DNA of 64,000 nt, taken from Niastella caeni. GTDB lineage: Bacteria; Bacteroidota; Bacteroidia; Chitinophagales; Chitinophagaceae. Positions 35,238-43,789 of the stretch are shown here, piece after piece. Both the position numbers and the translations under genes were made by a program. The DNA lies in NCBI RefSeq assembly GCF_004834005.1, contig NZ_STFF01000010.1, positions 62,001 to 126,000 of the forward strand, written 5' to 3'. The notes beneath the pieces are model-generated. The model did not search any database, was not told the origin of the DNA, and saw only the letters and a list, made by a program, of their open reading frames with translations. Position 1 is the first letter of the stretch. Every line of letters begins with the position of its first letter.

Positions 35238-37292
35238 TTATTTAAACAGCTTTTGTAGCGCCGTGATGGCTGTTTTCATATTAATGCCTTTGCCTAATAC
35301 GGGTTTGAAAATATCGCCCTCGTCCTTTATGCGGGCCACGGCATTGTGAATGGTGAAGTCTTTCATTTTAAGTCCTTTCTTTACTTCTTCCCAATGCAAA
35401 GGCATAGATACGGTAGCGCCGGGTTTGGGTCGCAATGAATAAGCAGCTGCCAGCGTAGCCTGCGGCCGATTCTGTAAGAAATCGATATATAATTTCCCTT
35501 TGCGGTCGGCGGTAGCGCGTTCAATACTCGTGAAGCGGGGAATTTGTTTATGAACTATCGTGGCTATCAACCGGCCAAATTCCCTGGAGTCTTCATAAAG
35601 ATATTTTGCGCCCAACGGAATATAAATGTGAATGCCGGTTGAACCCGATGTTTTGCAATAACAGGGAATGTCGGCGCTTTGCAACACCTCACGCGTAACC
35701 TGTGCTGCTTTTATTACCTGGTTGAACGGATTTTTATCGGGATCAAGATCGATGATGCACCAGTCGGGATTGTCGGGTTTTTGTACCCGGCTGCTCCAGG
35801 GGTTCAATTCAATACAACCGAGCGAAGCCATGTACAACACATCTGCTTCCCGCACGGGCACTAAAAAACTTTTTTTAATGCCTTCACTGGTGTAGGGGAA
35901 GGTGTTGATCCAGGGCGGTATTTTACCCATTACATTTTTCTGGTAGAAGCTTTCACCATCGATGCCATTGGGGAACCGGTTCAGCGATTGCGGTCTGTCT
36001 TTCAGGTAAGGCAATATTACCGGCGCTACCTGGTAATAATAGTTCAGCATATCCCGTTTGGTGATCTTTTCTTTGGGCCAGTATATTTTGTTGAGGTTGG
36101 TGAATTTTAACGTGTGCCCGTTTATAGAGCGTTCCTGTTGTTTTTCGCCGGGGTTCAATAGTGTTTTGCGTTCACCGGGTTTTCTGCGGGTGATTATTTT
36201 TTCCTTATGCAGAATAGATTCTTTTACTACTTTCTTCGTGGGCTTTGCTTTTTCCGCTTTCACCTCCTTTGCATTTTTATCAATACGCATGCCTTCAAAT
36301 GAAGGATGCCGCATAACGCCATCGCTGGTGATCTCAGCAAAAGCCACTTCGCAAACCAGTTGTGGTTGTAACCAGGTAGCTTTTGCTTTCGGGGGATTCG
36401 GCCTGAACCGGGATGGTTTATTATAATCAGGCTCAACATCAAACGGGCAGGTAGATCGGATCAACGGTTTGAATTGCGCTATCATGGCGCGCTGTTCTTT
36501 ATCGGTAAAGCCGGTACCGATCTTACCCGTATAATGCAATTCGCCATTTTCGAATACGCCTACCAGCAAGGAGCTGAATAATTTGGTAGTGCCTTCGTTG
36601 CGGGTAAAGCCGCCGATCACTACTTCCTGGCGTTTGGCGATTTTTATTTTCAACCAGTCTCTCGTTCGTACGCCTGGTGTATATACGCTATCGGCTTTTT
36701 TGGCAATGATGCCTTCCATGTTCATCTTCCTGGCCACTTCGTAAAAGGTGGTGCCGGGCGCATTAAAGCTTTGACTAAGCTGGATCGGGGGATGTGCCGG
36801 AAGTATTTCATTCAATATTTCCCTGCGTTGTTGCAACGGCACATCGAATAGTAAGTAACCATCCAGCCATAACAGGTCAAATACATAATACAACAACTCG
36901 CCATCGGCTTCGCTGCGCCAGTTCTGCAGATCGCCAAAGCTGGAGATGCCTTCTTTATTGGAAATAATGATCTCACCATCGAGCACCGCACTCAAATTTA
37001 GTTTTTCGAGGGCTGTTGTAATGGGGTAGAATTTTTCGTTGAATGATTTATTGTTCCTCGAAATAAGCGACACGTTGTTTTTATTGCAGAAGGCGAGCGC
37101 GCGATACCCATCCCATTTAACTTCAAACAACCAGTTGTCGGCATCAAAAGGTTTGTCAACCAGTGTAGCCAGCATAGGAGAGAACCGCTCAGGAAATGGG
37201 GCTCTTATGCCTGCTTTCCGGCTGCTGGCTGGTGTTTTCCGCTTGCGGCCTGAGCGAACCGGTCTTTTCTTCCTGTTGGAAATTAATGCCAT
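35238..37292 (-). CDS. ligD: DNA ligase D, ligase plus polymerase domains (no nuclease domain)
   Basis: 684 residues for non-homologous end joining. After a basic N-terminal tail, the ATP-dependent ligase domain runs about 38-320, with adenylated Lys59 in EVKWDGYRAL, DGEIIISN and EGIIAKKADSVY. From about 385 comes the LigD polymerase domain: INGHTLKFTNLNKIYWP, LNRFPNGIDGESFYQKN, DLDPDKNPF (catalytic Asp pair) and YIDFLQNRPQATLAAAYSLRP. The 3'-phosphoesterase module found in Mycobacterium and Pseudomonas LigD is absent. Order ligase-polymerase matches the Bacillus-like arrangement. No ku gene is in the window. Confidence 0.93.
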   Translation of the reverse strand: MALISNRKKRPVRSGRKRKTPASSRKAGIRAPFPERFSPMLATLVDKPFDADNWLFEVKWDGYRALAFCNKNNVSLISRNNKSFNEKFYPITTALEKLNLSAVLDGEIIISNKEGISSFGDLQNWRSEADGELLYYVFDLLWLDGYLLFDVPLQQRREILNEILPAHPPIQLSQSFNAPGTTFYEVARKMNMEGIIAKKADSVYTPGVRTRDWLKIKIAKRQEVVIGGFTRNEGTTKLFSSLLVGVFENGELHYTGKIGTGFTDKEQRAMIAQFKPLIRSTCPFDVEPDYNKPSRFRPNPPKAKATWLQPQLVCEVAFAEITSDGVMRHPSFEGMRIDKNAKEVKAEKAKPTKKVVKESILHKEKIITRRKPGERKTLLNPGEKQQERSINGHTLKFTNLNKIYWPKEKITKRDMLNYYYQVAPVILPYLKDRPQSLNRFPNGIDGESFYQKNVMGKIPPWINTFPYTSEGIKKSFLVPVREADVLYMASLGCIELNPWSSRVQKPDNPDWCIIDLDPDKNPFNQVIKAAQVTREVLQSADIPCYCKTSGSTGIHIYIPLGAKYLYEDSREFGRLIATIVHKQIPRFTSIERATADRKGKLYIDFLQNRPQATLAAAYSLRPKPGATVSMPLHWEEVKKGLKMKDFTIHNAVARIKDEGDIFKPVLGKGINMKTAITALQKLFK

Positions 37293-37344
37293 AATAGAAA
37301 GAGCATAATTTTTATGCCATGACCGGGCATAGTTTTTTTGAGCG

Positions 37345-37548
37345 TTGTATATGCCTTCAACCGTAATAGCCCATATGGTTTATTACCCCGAAATTGCTAC
37401 GCTTCGGATAACTTATGTTTCAGGTGAAATATATGATTACAAAAAAGTGCCTGTCGATATTTATAAGGCTTTGAAGCTGGCTCCTTCCAAAGGGGAGTAC
37501 CTGAATAAAGTTATTAAGAAGCATTATCCCTATAAAAAGGTTTCATAG
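37345..37548 (+). CDS. KTSC domain protein
   Basis: A 67-residue small protein: IAHMVYYPEIATLRITYVSGEIYDYKKVPVDIYKALKLAPSKGEYLNKVIKKHYPY. The LRITFxSGxxYDYxxVP...APSKGxxxNxxI pattern is the KTSC fold, whose role is unknown though it often lies near DNA repair genes. Divergent from ligD by 52 bases, which fits that trend. Confidence 0.8.
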   Translation: MYMPSTVIAHMVYYPEIATLRITYVSGEIYDYKKVPVDIYKALKLAPSKGEYLNKVIKKHYPYKKVS

Positions 37549-37558
37549 ATCATAAGGC

Positions 37559-39172
37559 TTATGACGCGTCGTCAACCAGCTTTTCCCGGATCTTGAATTC
37601 TTCCATATCGATCAAGGATAAATATTTTCTGATCAGTTCTTCATCGTATTCTGTTTTATGGTTCATGGCAAGCAGCGCTTTGCGTTGCTGTTCCAGCATT
37701 TCCAGGTAAACGAGTTGAAAGTTTTTCAATGTATTCTCATTGGCGTTAGCTGACTCTTCCAGTTGTTCGGTAAAGAATTTCAGGTCTAATGTAAATCGTT
37801 CGTGCAGGTTCTTCAGATGGTCATTCTTCCGCCAGTGTTCCCCAAACTTTTCTTCCAAAAATTGTATAGAGGTTTTTACAATTTTATGTTGCATTTTCAA
37901 TTCCTGTTTGTGGTCGGGGATTGTATTATGCGGTGCTGTGGGTTTTACTTTCCTGATCAACCAGGGAAGCGTTAGTCCCTGGAATACCAGCGTAACGAGT
38001 ATAACAATAAATGTGATGAAGAGGATCAGGTTGCGATAAGGGAAAGGGTGATCTCCATTGATGAGCAATGGAATGGAAAGGGCTGCGGCCAGCGATACCA
38101 CGCCGCGCATACCTGCCCAGCCTACTATAAGCGGGTTTCGCCAACCCGGCTTTGCCTCGGCAACAGTAATAAACCGGCTCATGAATGTTGTGAAAACAGA
38201 AGCGCCCAGTGTGCAAAGTATCCGGGTAACGATCAGCGCCAGTGAAATGATCAATCCATATCCAATAGCGCTGCCTAAGCTGATATCACCCAACTGGCTG
38301 GTAATGGCAGGCAATTGAAGACCGATGAGCATAAAGACAAGTCCGTTCAATACAAACACGAGACTGGCCCACACATTCACGCCTTCTATGCGGGTGCGAT
38401 AGGAGAACATGCGGTGTCTCTGGCTTGATAACAACAGACCGCCGCTGACAACGGCCAATACGCCTGAAAAATGGAACTGCTCTGCAGCATAATACATGCA
38501 ATAAGGCGTTACCAATGTTAGAATAATATCTATACCGGGCGTGGTAGGCAACCAGTGATGGATGGCAAAGAAAATGGCGCCAATGGCGAGTCCGATAAGT
38601 GTGCCCATGATAATGACCAGGAAAAAACTGCCGATGGCTTCCTGGAAATGGAATTGCCCGGTGATCACAGTGGCCAATGCAAAACGAAATACAATAAGTG
38701 AAGACGCATCGTTGAGCAGGCTTTCTCCTTCAATAATGCTTACCAGTTCTTTATGCACTTTTACCTGTCGCATGATGGTGGTGGCGGAAATGGCGTCGGG
38801 CGGAGAAATAATACCACCTAACAAAAATCCCAATGCCAGGGTAAAACCAGGAATAGTGGCATAGGATACATAAGCGATCACACACGAAGTAATGATGACG
38901 ATAGGAAATGCAAAACTGGTAATTACCCTTCGCCACTTATAGAACTCTTTCCAGGAGGTTTGCCAGGCTGCTTCATAAAGCAGGGGCGGTAAAAAAATAA
39001 AGAAAACCAGTTCGGGGTCAATAGTAATATGCGAGAAGGTGCTGGTGAAACTGAGCGCCAATCCGCCCAATACAAGCACGATGGGGTAGGCCAGGCGAAG
39101 CCTGTTGGCGAACATTACCAGGGCCAGGATTATTAAAATAAGAAAAATGTATTGAATGAACAGGTTGTGCAT
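37559..39172 (-). CDS. CPA1 family Na+/H+ antiporter
   Basis: 537 residues, about twelve TMs in the first 400. LGGIISPPDAISATTIM and EGESLLNDASSL are the conserved CPA1 ion-binding motifs (Asp pair). FFIFLPPLLYEAAW is typical of the first half. The C-terminal 130 residues are cytoplasmic and helical (KMQHKIVKTSIQFLEEKFGEHW...), a probable regulatory tail. It should exchange Na+ or K+ for protons across the inner membrane. It is convergent with the KTSC gene (10-base gap). Confidence 0.9.
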   Translation of the reverse strand: MHNLFIQYIFLILIILALVMFANRLRLAYPIVLVLGGLALSFTSTFSHITIDPELVFFIFLPPLLYEAAWQTSWKEFYKWRRVITSFAFPIVIITSCVIAYVSYATIPGFTLALGFLLGGIISPPDAISATTIMRQVKVHKELVSIIEGESLLNDASSLIVFRFALATVITGQFHFQEAIGSFFLVIIMGTLIGLAIGAIFFAIHHWLPTTPGIDIILTLVTPYCMYYAAEQFHFSGVLAVVSGGLLLSSQRHRMFSYRTRIEGVNVWASLVFVLNGLVFMLIGLQLPAITSQLGDISLGSAIGYGLIISLALIVTRILCTLGASVFTTFMSRFITVAEAKPGWRNPLIVGWAGMRGVVSLAAALSIPLLINGDHPFPYRNLILFITFIVILVTLVFQGLTLPWLIRKVKPTAPHNTIPDHKQELKMQHKIVKTSIQFLEEKFGEHWRKNDHLKNLHERFTLDLKFFTEQLEESANANENTLKNFQLVYLEMLEQQRKALLAMNHKTEYDEELIRKYLSLIDMEEFKIREKLVDDAS

Positions 39173-39305
39173 GAAATGGGTGTTGGCCGTAAAAGTAATT
39201 ATTTGGCCGAAATTTCGTAGGTTGGGTATTGTAGCTGATCAGCCAATCAACCATAAAAATACATCCATGAGAAAAATAATATTATGCCTGGCAGTTTCTT
39301 TACTA

Positions 39306-39479
39306 CTAATCCTCCTCATATAAAAAGCCGCAGATCAACAGCAACGGAATGGTAATCCATAACAGCGAATACCATTCCGGATCGGCTACCATTCCATCTT
39401 GTAATGCAATAGCGCTTATCAGGACTAACTGTATAGCAATAGCCTTACCAATCGAAACAGGTCGTTGATTCCGGTACAT
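39306..39479 (-). CDS. Small two-TM protein, 57 residues
   Basis: Found by reading the minus strand: start ATG at 39479, stop at 39306. The sequence begins MYRNQRPVSIGKAIAIQLVL and ends GFLYEED, with two hydrophobic helices (IGKAIAIQLVLISAIAL and SLLWITIPLLLIC) around a short DGMVADPEWY loop. The helical pattern and charged ends argue for a real membrane peptide. Family unknown. It lies in the 700-base gap between the CPA1 antiporter and the TerC gene. Confidence 0.5.
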   Translation of the reverse strand: MYRNQRPVSIGKAIAIQLVLISAIALQDGMVADPEWYSLLWITIPLLLICGFLYEED

Positions 39480-39878
39480 GACAAATGTTTTAACCGTTAA
39501 TACTGGAGATTATTACAAAGCGATCAATAATCCCAATCCATTAAGCGGATCAGGCAAGGGTTAACCGGTTGAAGTCTTTAAATGTAGAGAAGTAATAAAG
39601 CCGCGGACAAAATGGTACAAATTCGGGAAATGACCAGGTAACACAATTGCTTATATCAAGTATAATATACCTGACAAAGCGAGTAATTTGTGTATGTAAG
39701 GAAATACCTGTCATTTAACCAAACTTAATGAATAAAAATCACTACCCCAACATGAAAACATTAATACTTAGTTAATTATTGAAGAGGAAGGCCTGTCAAT
39801 TGCATGGTAAAATAGAAAAGCCTATAATAGCGGAAAAATGGATTAAAAACATCCTTTTTACAGCTTAAACAAGTACAT
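39480..39878. other. Gap before the TerC gene
   Basis: AT-rich. No gene, tRNA or clear terminator found. A minus-strand frame at 39776-40090 is a shadow of the terC-like gene. Confidence 0.4.
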
Positions 39879-40637
39879 ATGGAAGTAATAATTGCGTTGC
39901 TGACTTTGATATTATTAGAAGTGGTACTGGGCATAGATAATATCATCTTCATTTCAATAGTTACATCGCGGTTGCCGCTAAACCAGCAAAAGAAGGGAAG
40001 AAGGGTAGGGCTGTTATTAGCCATGGTAATGCGGTTGTTGTTGTTGACCGTCATATCCTGGGTGCTGAAACTGGAGGGCAACCTGTTCACGATCTTTTCA
40101 ACAGGGATATCCGGTAAAGACCTGATATTAATTGCCGGTGGCCTATTCCTCCTATATAAAAGTGCATCGGAGATCTATCATAAAATGGAAGGAGTGCCAG
40201 GCGACACGTCAAAGACAATTAAAGTGACCGGGTTTAGAAGCGCCATTGGCCAGATCTTAATTCTTGACCTGGTGTTCTCTATAGACAGCATAATTACAGC
40301 CGTAGGTATGGTAGATGAATTATGGGTGATGTATACCGCGGTGATCGTAAGCGTAGCGATCATGTTGGTTGCTGCAGAACCTATAAGCCGGTTTGTAAAT
40401 AAGCATCCTGCCTTTAAAATGCTTGCACTTAGCTTTTTATTGCTGATCGGCTTTGCGTTGATCGGCGAAGGGCTGGGCCTTCACATCCCTAAAGGGTACA
40501 TTTATTTTTCTATGGCATTTGCCTTGTTGGTAGATGTCTTCCAAATGAGAATGAGCAAACAAAAAGCTGAGACCATTCAAACACATGAACATTACTTACC
40601 GGGTGAAGCAGAAAAAGTGAAGGACGTTCTTAAGTAA
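39879..40637 (+). CDS. TerC family integral membrane protein
   Basis: 252 residues, seven or more TMs. EVVLGIDNIIFISI in TM1 and DLVFSIDSIITAVGM in the middle are the duplicated Asp-containing motifs of TerC/YoaE proteins, which export or handle manganese and other metals (the Alx/MntX-like exporters of the same superfamily). IGFALIGEGLGLHIPKGYIYFSMAFALLVD is a further signature. Start ATG gives MEVIIALL. No ter gene cluster is nearby, so it is a stand-alone copy. A yybP-ykoY type manganese riboswitch was not recognised upstream. Confidence 0.88.
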   Translation: MEVIIALLTLILLEVVLGIDNIIFISIVTSRLPLNQQKKGRRVGLLLAMVMRLLLLTVISWVLKLEGNLFTIFSTGISGKDLILIAGGLFLLYKSASEIYHKMEGVPGDTSKTIKVTGFRSAIGQILILDLVFSIDSIITAVGMVDELWVMYTAVIVSVAIMLVAAEPISRFVNKHPAFKMLALSFLLLIGFALIGEGLGLHIPKGYIYFSMAFALLVDVFQMRMSKQKAETIQTHEHYLPGEAEKVKDVLK

Positions 40638-40740
40638 GGGCTTTGGGTAATCTTTAAAATTTTTAATTACCGGGTTTAGCTATTATACTTACTGGCATAT
40701 TCATTGTAAACGTATATCGTTTATTTAATTACTGTACCTA

Positions 40741-42291
40741 ATGAAAATAGCTCAATCTATGAGGAAAAAATTTACTGTATTTACCTGCCTGTTAGTTGTT
40801 ATATGTTTGTCATTGACCTCCTGCAAGAAAGATAACGATAACAATCCGAAAGAACCACCCGGTTCAACAAATGATAATCCAAAGCCGGGTGATAATCCCC
40901 CCACAGTTGCCAACCCCACGAATGTGTATGATGTTGAAGTAGTTAAAGGTGTAGGCACCGGAGCTACGCTGTATGTAGCCACCGATGGCAATGATGGCGC
41001 AGCGGGCACCATTACCGCACCACTGAAAACACTCAACAAAGCGGTATCGCTGGTGAAACCCGGCGGTATAATAATAATGCGTGCCGGCACTTACCAGGGA
41101 GCTGTTATTAATACGGGGTTTGGTACTGCCGATGCATGGGTTACCTTAAAGGCTGCGCCGGGTGAATCGGTTACGTTGCAGGGAAACCCGAGAGGCAGTT
41201 CCGTTGCAACCATTTATTTTTATACCAGTAGCTGTGATGAATATGCACCAGCTGGTTCAGTGTGCGCATCAGCCTATTGGCGTATTAAAGGGTTGAAGAT
41301 CATGTCAACCTCAGCCGGTGGAGCAGATGCCAATGCCGTGAAGATCGATATGCCGCATGTGCAGATCGACAGTTGTAATTTATGTTGTGCCGTTCCGGAT
41401 ATTATAAAAATCGTTCGTACTGCCAATAATGTGGCCATTTTAAATTCGGAGATCTACGCCGATCCCGCCATTGTTAAACCTGGTGGTAATTCGCAAGGCA
41501 TTGATATTACCGGCGCTGATAATATTCGTGTTATCGGTAACTATTTGCATGACCTTCCTGATGTAGCCATGTATGCAAAAGGAAATGCCCGTAAGCCCAT
41601 CTTCGCCTGCAATCGCATCAACAATACAGGTTTTGGCTCCGCCAGCGGTGGGTATTGTGCCATCATGCTTGGACAACAAACAGACGAAAATCGCCTGGTA
41701 GATGGTCCTTATGAATCGTATGACGGACTGGTTGTTAATAATATCATCAGTAATGTTTCCGGAGCCGCACTTGCCGCCAGCTCCAGTTCCAATTCGCGCT
41801 TTTATCACAACACCTGTTATATGACCGCACTTAGAAGCCACAGCGGCATGTTGATCAGTACGGAAGGCGGTATTGGCTATACGCCGAACAAAGGAATTGA
41901 GTTTGTAAATAATGTTTTTATACAATCAGCTACGCGTCCACGAATAATAACCAGTACCGACCGGGAATATACAAAGCCAACAGAAGGGCCGCTGGTTTTC
42001 AAGAACAATATTTACTGGAGTTCCGGCACAGCGCCTACTTTTATCTGGATCCCCAAATTTTATAATGAAAAGCCTTTCGATCAATGGCAGGCTGCGTTTA
42101 AAGATATTTATGGTGGAACAGACTTAAGTTTAAATAATGTGAATCCATTGCTGACGCTGGCGCCAAATAATTTTGAACCACAAGCCGGAAGTGCGGCCAT
42201 TAAAGGAGCCGCCACCGGTTATGCCACCTATGATTACTCAGGGAAGAAGCGAACCGGTACGCCTACCATTGGCGCTATTGAAATTAATTAA
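40741..42291 (+). CDS. Secreted lipoprotein with right-handed beta-helix
   Basis: 516 residues. Lipobox LSLTSC puts the lipidated Cys at 28, followed by an Asp/Pro-rich linker (DNDNNPKEPPGST...). From about residue 78 (TLYVATDGNDGAAGTITAPLKTLNKAV) it has the DUF1565/pectate-lyase-like start; parallel beta-helix repeats follow to about residue 440 (NVAILNSEIYADP, NIRVIGNYLHDLPD, LVVNNIISNVSG, YHNTCYM, GIEFVNNVFIQ). Proteins of this type bind or cleave polysaccharides at the cell surface; no catalytic residues are identified. A terminator follows. Confidence 0.85.
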   Translation: MKIAQSMRKKFTVFTCLLVVICLSLTSCKKDNDNNPKEPPGSTNDNPKPGDNPPTVANPTNVYDVEVVKGVGTGATLYVATDGNDGAAGTITAPLKTLNKAVSLVKPGGIIIMRAGTYQGAVINTGFGTADAWVTLKAAPGESVTLQGNPRGSSVATIYFYTSSCDEYAPAGSVCASAYWRIKGLKIMSTSAGGADANAVKIDMPHVQIDSCNLCCAVPDIIKIVRTANNVAILNSEIYADPAIVKPGGNSQGIDITGADNIRVIGNYLHDLPDVAMYAKGNARKPIFACNRINNTGFGSASGGYCAIMLGQQTDENRLVDGPYESYDGLVVNNIISNVSGAALAASSSSNSRFYHNTCYMTALRSHSGMLISTEGGIGYTPNKGIEFVNNVFIQSATRPRIITSTDREYTKPTEGPLVFKNNIYWSSGTAPTFIWIPKFYNEKPFDQWQAAFKDIYGGTDLSLNNVNPLLTLAPNNFEPQAGSAAIKGAATGYATYDYSGKKRTGTPTIGAIEIN

Positions 42292-42324
42292 GCGGGCTCA
42301 ACGCACCTGATGCGGATCTATAAT

Positions 42325-42358
42325 AAAAGTTATCGCCATGCTGGTGATAACTTTTTTG
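42325..42358 (+). terminator. Terminator after the beta-helix gene
   Basis: AAAAGTTATCGCC (42325-42337) pairs with GGTGATAACTTTT (42343-42355) with one G-U, followed by T. It may also serve the convergent HxlR gene. Confidence 0.85.
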
Positions 42359-42385
42359 TTTTGTAGTACTTGCATTGCGGGTGTG

Positions 42386-42799
42386 TCATTGACAAACGGA
42401 GCTGACAGTGCTCCATTTGTTTTTCTTATCAGTCAGATCTTCATTAACATTTTGTTGATTGCTGACCTTCTTTACTATCTCTTTGTTTTTGATTCCCCAT
42501 TCATTTAACCGGGCTAAAATAGGTAGAATGCTTTCTCCCAATTCAGTCAGCGAATATTCCACGCATAAAGGAAAACCAGGATGAATAGTTTTTGAGAGAA
42601 TTTCGTAAGCTACCAGCTCACTCAGTTGCATATCGATCACCCGGGGACTTGTGTTAGTTATTTCGCGATGCAATTCACTGGGACGTTTAGCACCCCGGCT
42701 AATGGCATCTATGATGCAGGGTTTCCATTTTGCGCCAAATACTTTCATGGCCACGATGATGCCGCAGTCAAGGTCTTCCTGTATCTTTCTTTCGTACAT
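42386..42799 (-). CDS. HxlR family transcriptional regulator
   Basis: A 137-residue winged-helix protein: CGIIVAMKVFGAKWKPCIIDAI, RPSELHREITNTSPRVIDMQLSEL and VEYSLTELGESILPIL are HxlR signatures. Cys12 lies at the place of the redox or aldehyde-reactive Cys of some members. It is divergent from the DUF2306 gene (about 150 bases apart), which is the likely target. A non-coding AT-rich region with GAATTAATT elements lies between. Confidence 0.9.
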   Translation of the reverse strand: MYERKIQEDLDCGIIVAMKVFGAKWKPCIIDAISRGAKRPSELHREITNTSPRVIDMQLSELVAYEILSKTIHPGFPLCVEYSLTELGESILPILARLNEWGIKNKEIVKKVSNQQNVNEDLTDKKNKWSTVSSVCQ

Positions 42800-42951
42800 C
42801 TTTTTATTGTTAAAATTAACTTTTTCCTGAATTAATTACCCGGCTTTTCATACCGAAAAATTATTCGGTACCTGAAAATCAATTCGGTTATTTTATTTCT
42901 TGGACCAGCATGCGAATTTGCAGGCAATTATTCACTTTTCAAGTTTATACT

Positions 42952-43614
42952 ATGCCTGAAATTTTGAAACCTTCCGATACGGCAGGATCTGCCAAACGTA
43001 TTTCGTGGTTCCGTTTGATCACTATTCGCCAGTTCTTATTCTGGGTAGCCATCTTTGTTGTTACCCGGCACTTCATGAGCGGCGCTGATCATTTCCTACA
43101 ATTGACGCCGGAAGCATTGGGAAAATATTTTAACTATAAGTGGGTGCTGATCGCGCATATTACGGGCGGCGGCGGTGCGCTGGTACTGGGACCTCTGCAA
43201 TTCTGGAGCAGGTTCAGGGCGCGTTATATCAAATTACACCGGTGGGTGGGCGTTGGTTATTTGTTGGCAATACTGGTAAGCTCAATATGCGCCGTAATCC
43301 TCAGCTTTACTACGGTTTATGACGTCAACTGGGCTTATGCATTTTCTGCGCAAGTATGGGTAAGTGTCTGGATCATTTCCACGGTCATTGCCTATCGTGC
43401 GGCACTGCAAAAAAAGTTTAAACTACACCAGGAATGGATGACGCGGAGTTATATCGTAACCCTGGCATTTATTGTTTCAGGTCTGACGCTAAAATTCTTA
43501 TTGAAGATAGGGTTCGGGACTTTCGAAGCTATTTCTCCCTCGCTTTTCTGGATGGGATGGTCAGTGCCGCTTTTTATTTACCAGGTAGTTTTAAGTTGGA
43601 AAGCAAACAAATGA
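42952..43614 (+). CDS. DUF2306 family membrane protein
   Basis: 220 residues from the chosen ATG (MPEILKPSD), with about six TMs. ITGGGGALVLGPLQFWSRFRARYIKLHRWVGVGYLLAIL contains the family pattern including HRWVGVGY and a second QEWMTRSYI. Function unknown; distant relation to cytochrome b561-like four-helix folds is suggested by the His in HRW. The start at 42910 would add MRICRQLFTFQVYT, less likely. Its divergent HxlR neighbour suggests inducible expression. It is followed by a terminator. Confidence 0.8.
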   Translation: MPEILKPSDTAGSAKRISWFRLITIRQFLFWVAIFVVTRHFMSGADHFLQLTPEALGKYFNYKWVLIAHITGGGGALVLGPLQFWSRFRARYIKLHRWVGVGYLLAILVSSICAVILSFTTVYDVNWAYAFSAQVWVSVWIISTVIAYRAALQKKFKLHQEWMTRSYIVTLAFIVSGLTLKFLLKIGFGTFEAISPSLFWMGWSVPLFIYQVVLSWKANK

Positions 43615-43636
43615 GCCTCCTTATGGGGGCTTTTAT
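43612..43636 (+). terminator. Terminator after the DUF2306 gene
   Basis: GCCTCC-TTAT-GGGGGC followed by TTTTATTTTT; it overlaps the DUF2306 stop codon. Confidence 0.75.
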
Positions 43637-43789
43637 TTTTAATGCATTCTCTATTGGTTCAGTGCATTCAACTGAATATTCCCCTCAGTCCCTGGCATTA
43701 AATTTTCTGTAACTCATTGAATAAGTCCTGTCCTGGCTCTTGTAGCGTAGTACAATTCCTCATCACGAATCGCATAATACGATATAACA

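Noticed and set aside
39267..39323. 18-residue hydrophobic frame (MRKIILCLAVSLLLILLI)
   Set aside because: Looks like a lone signal sequence followed directly by a stop and is antisense to the end of the small two-TM gene; too short to support.
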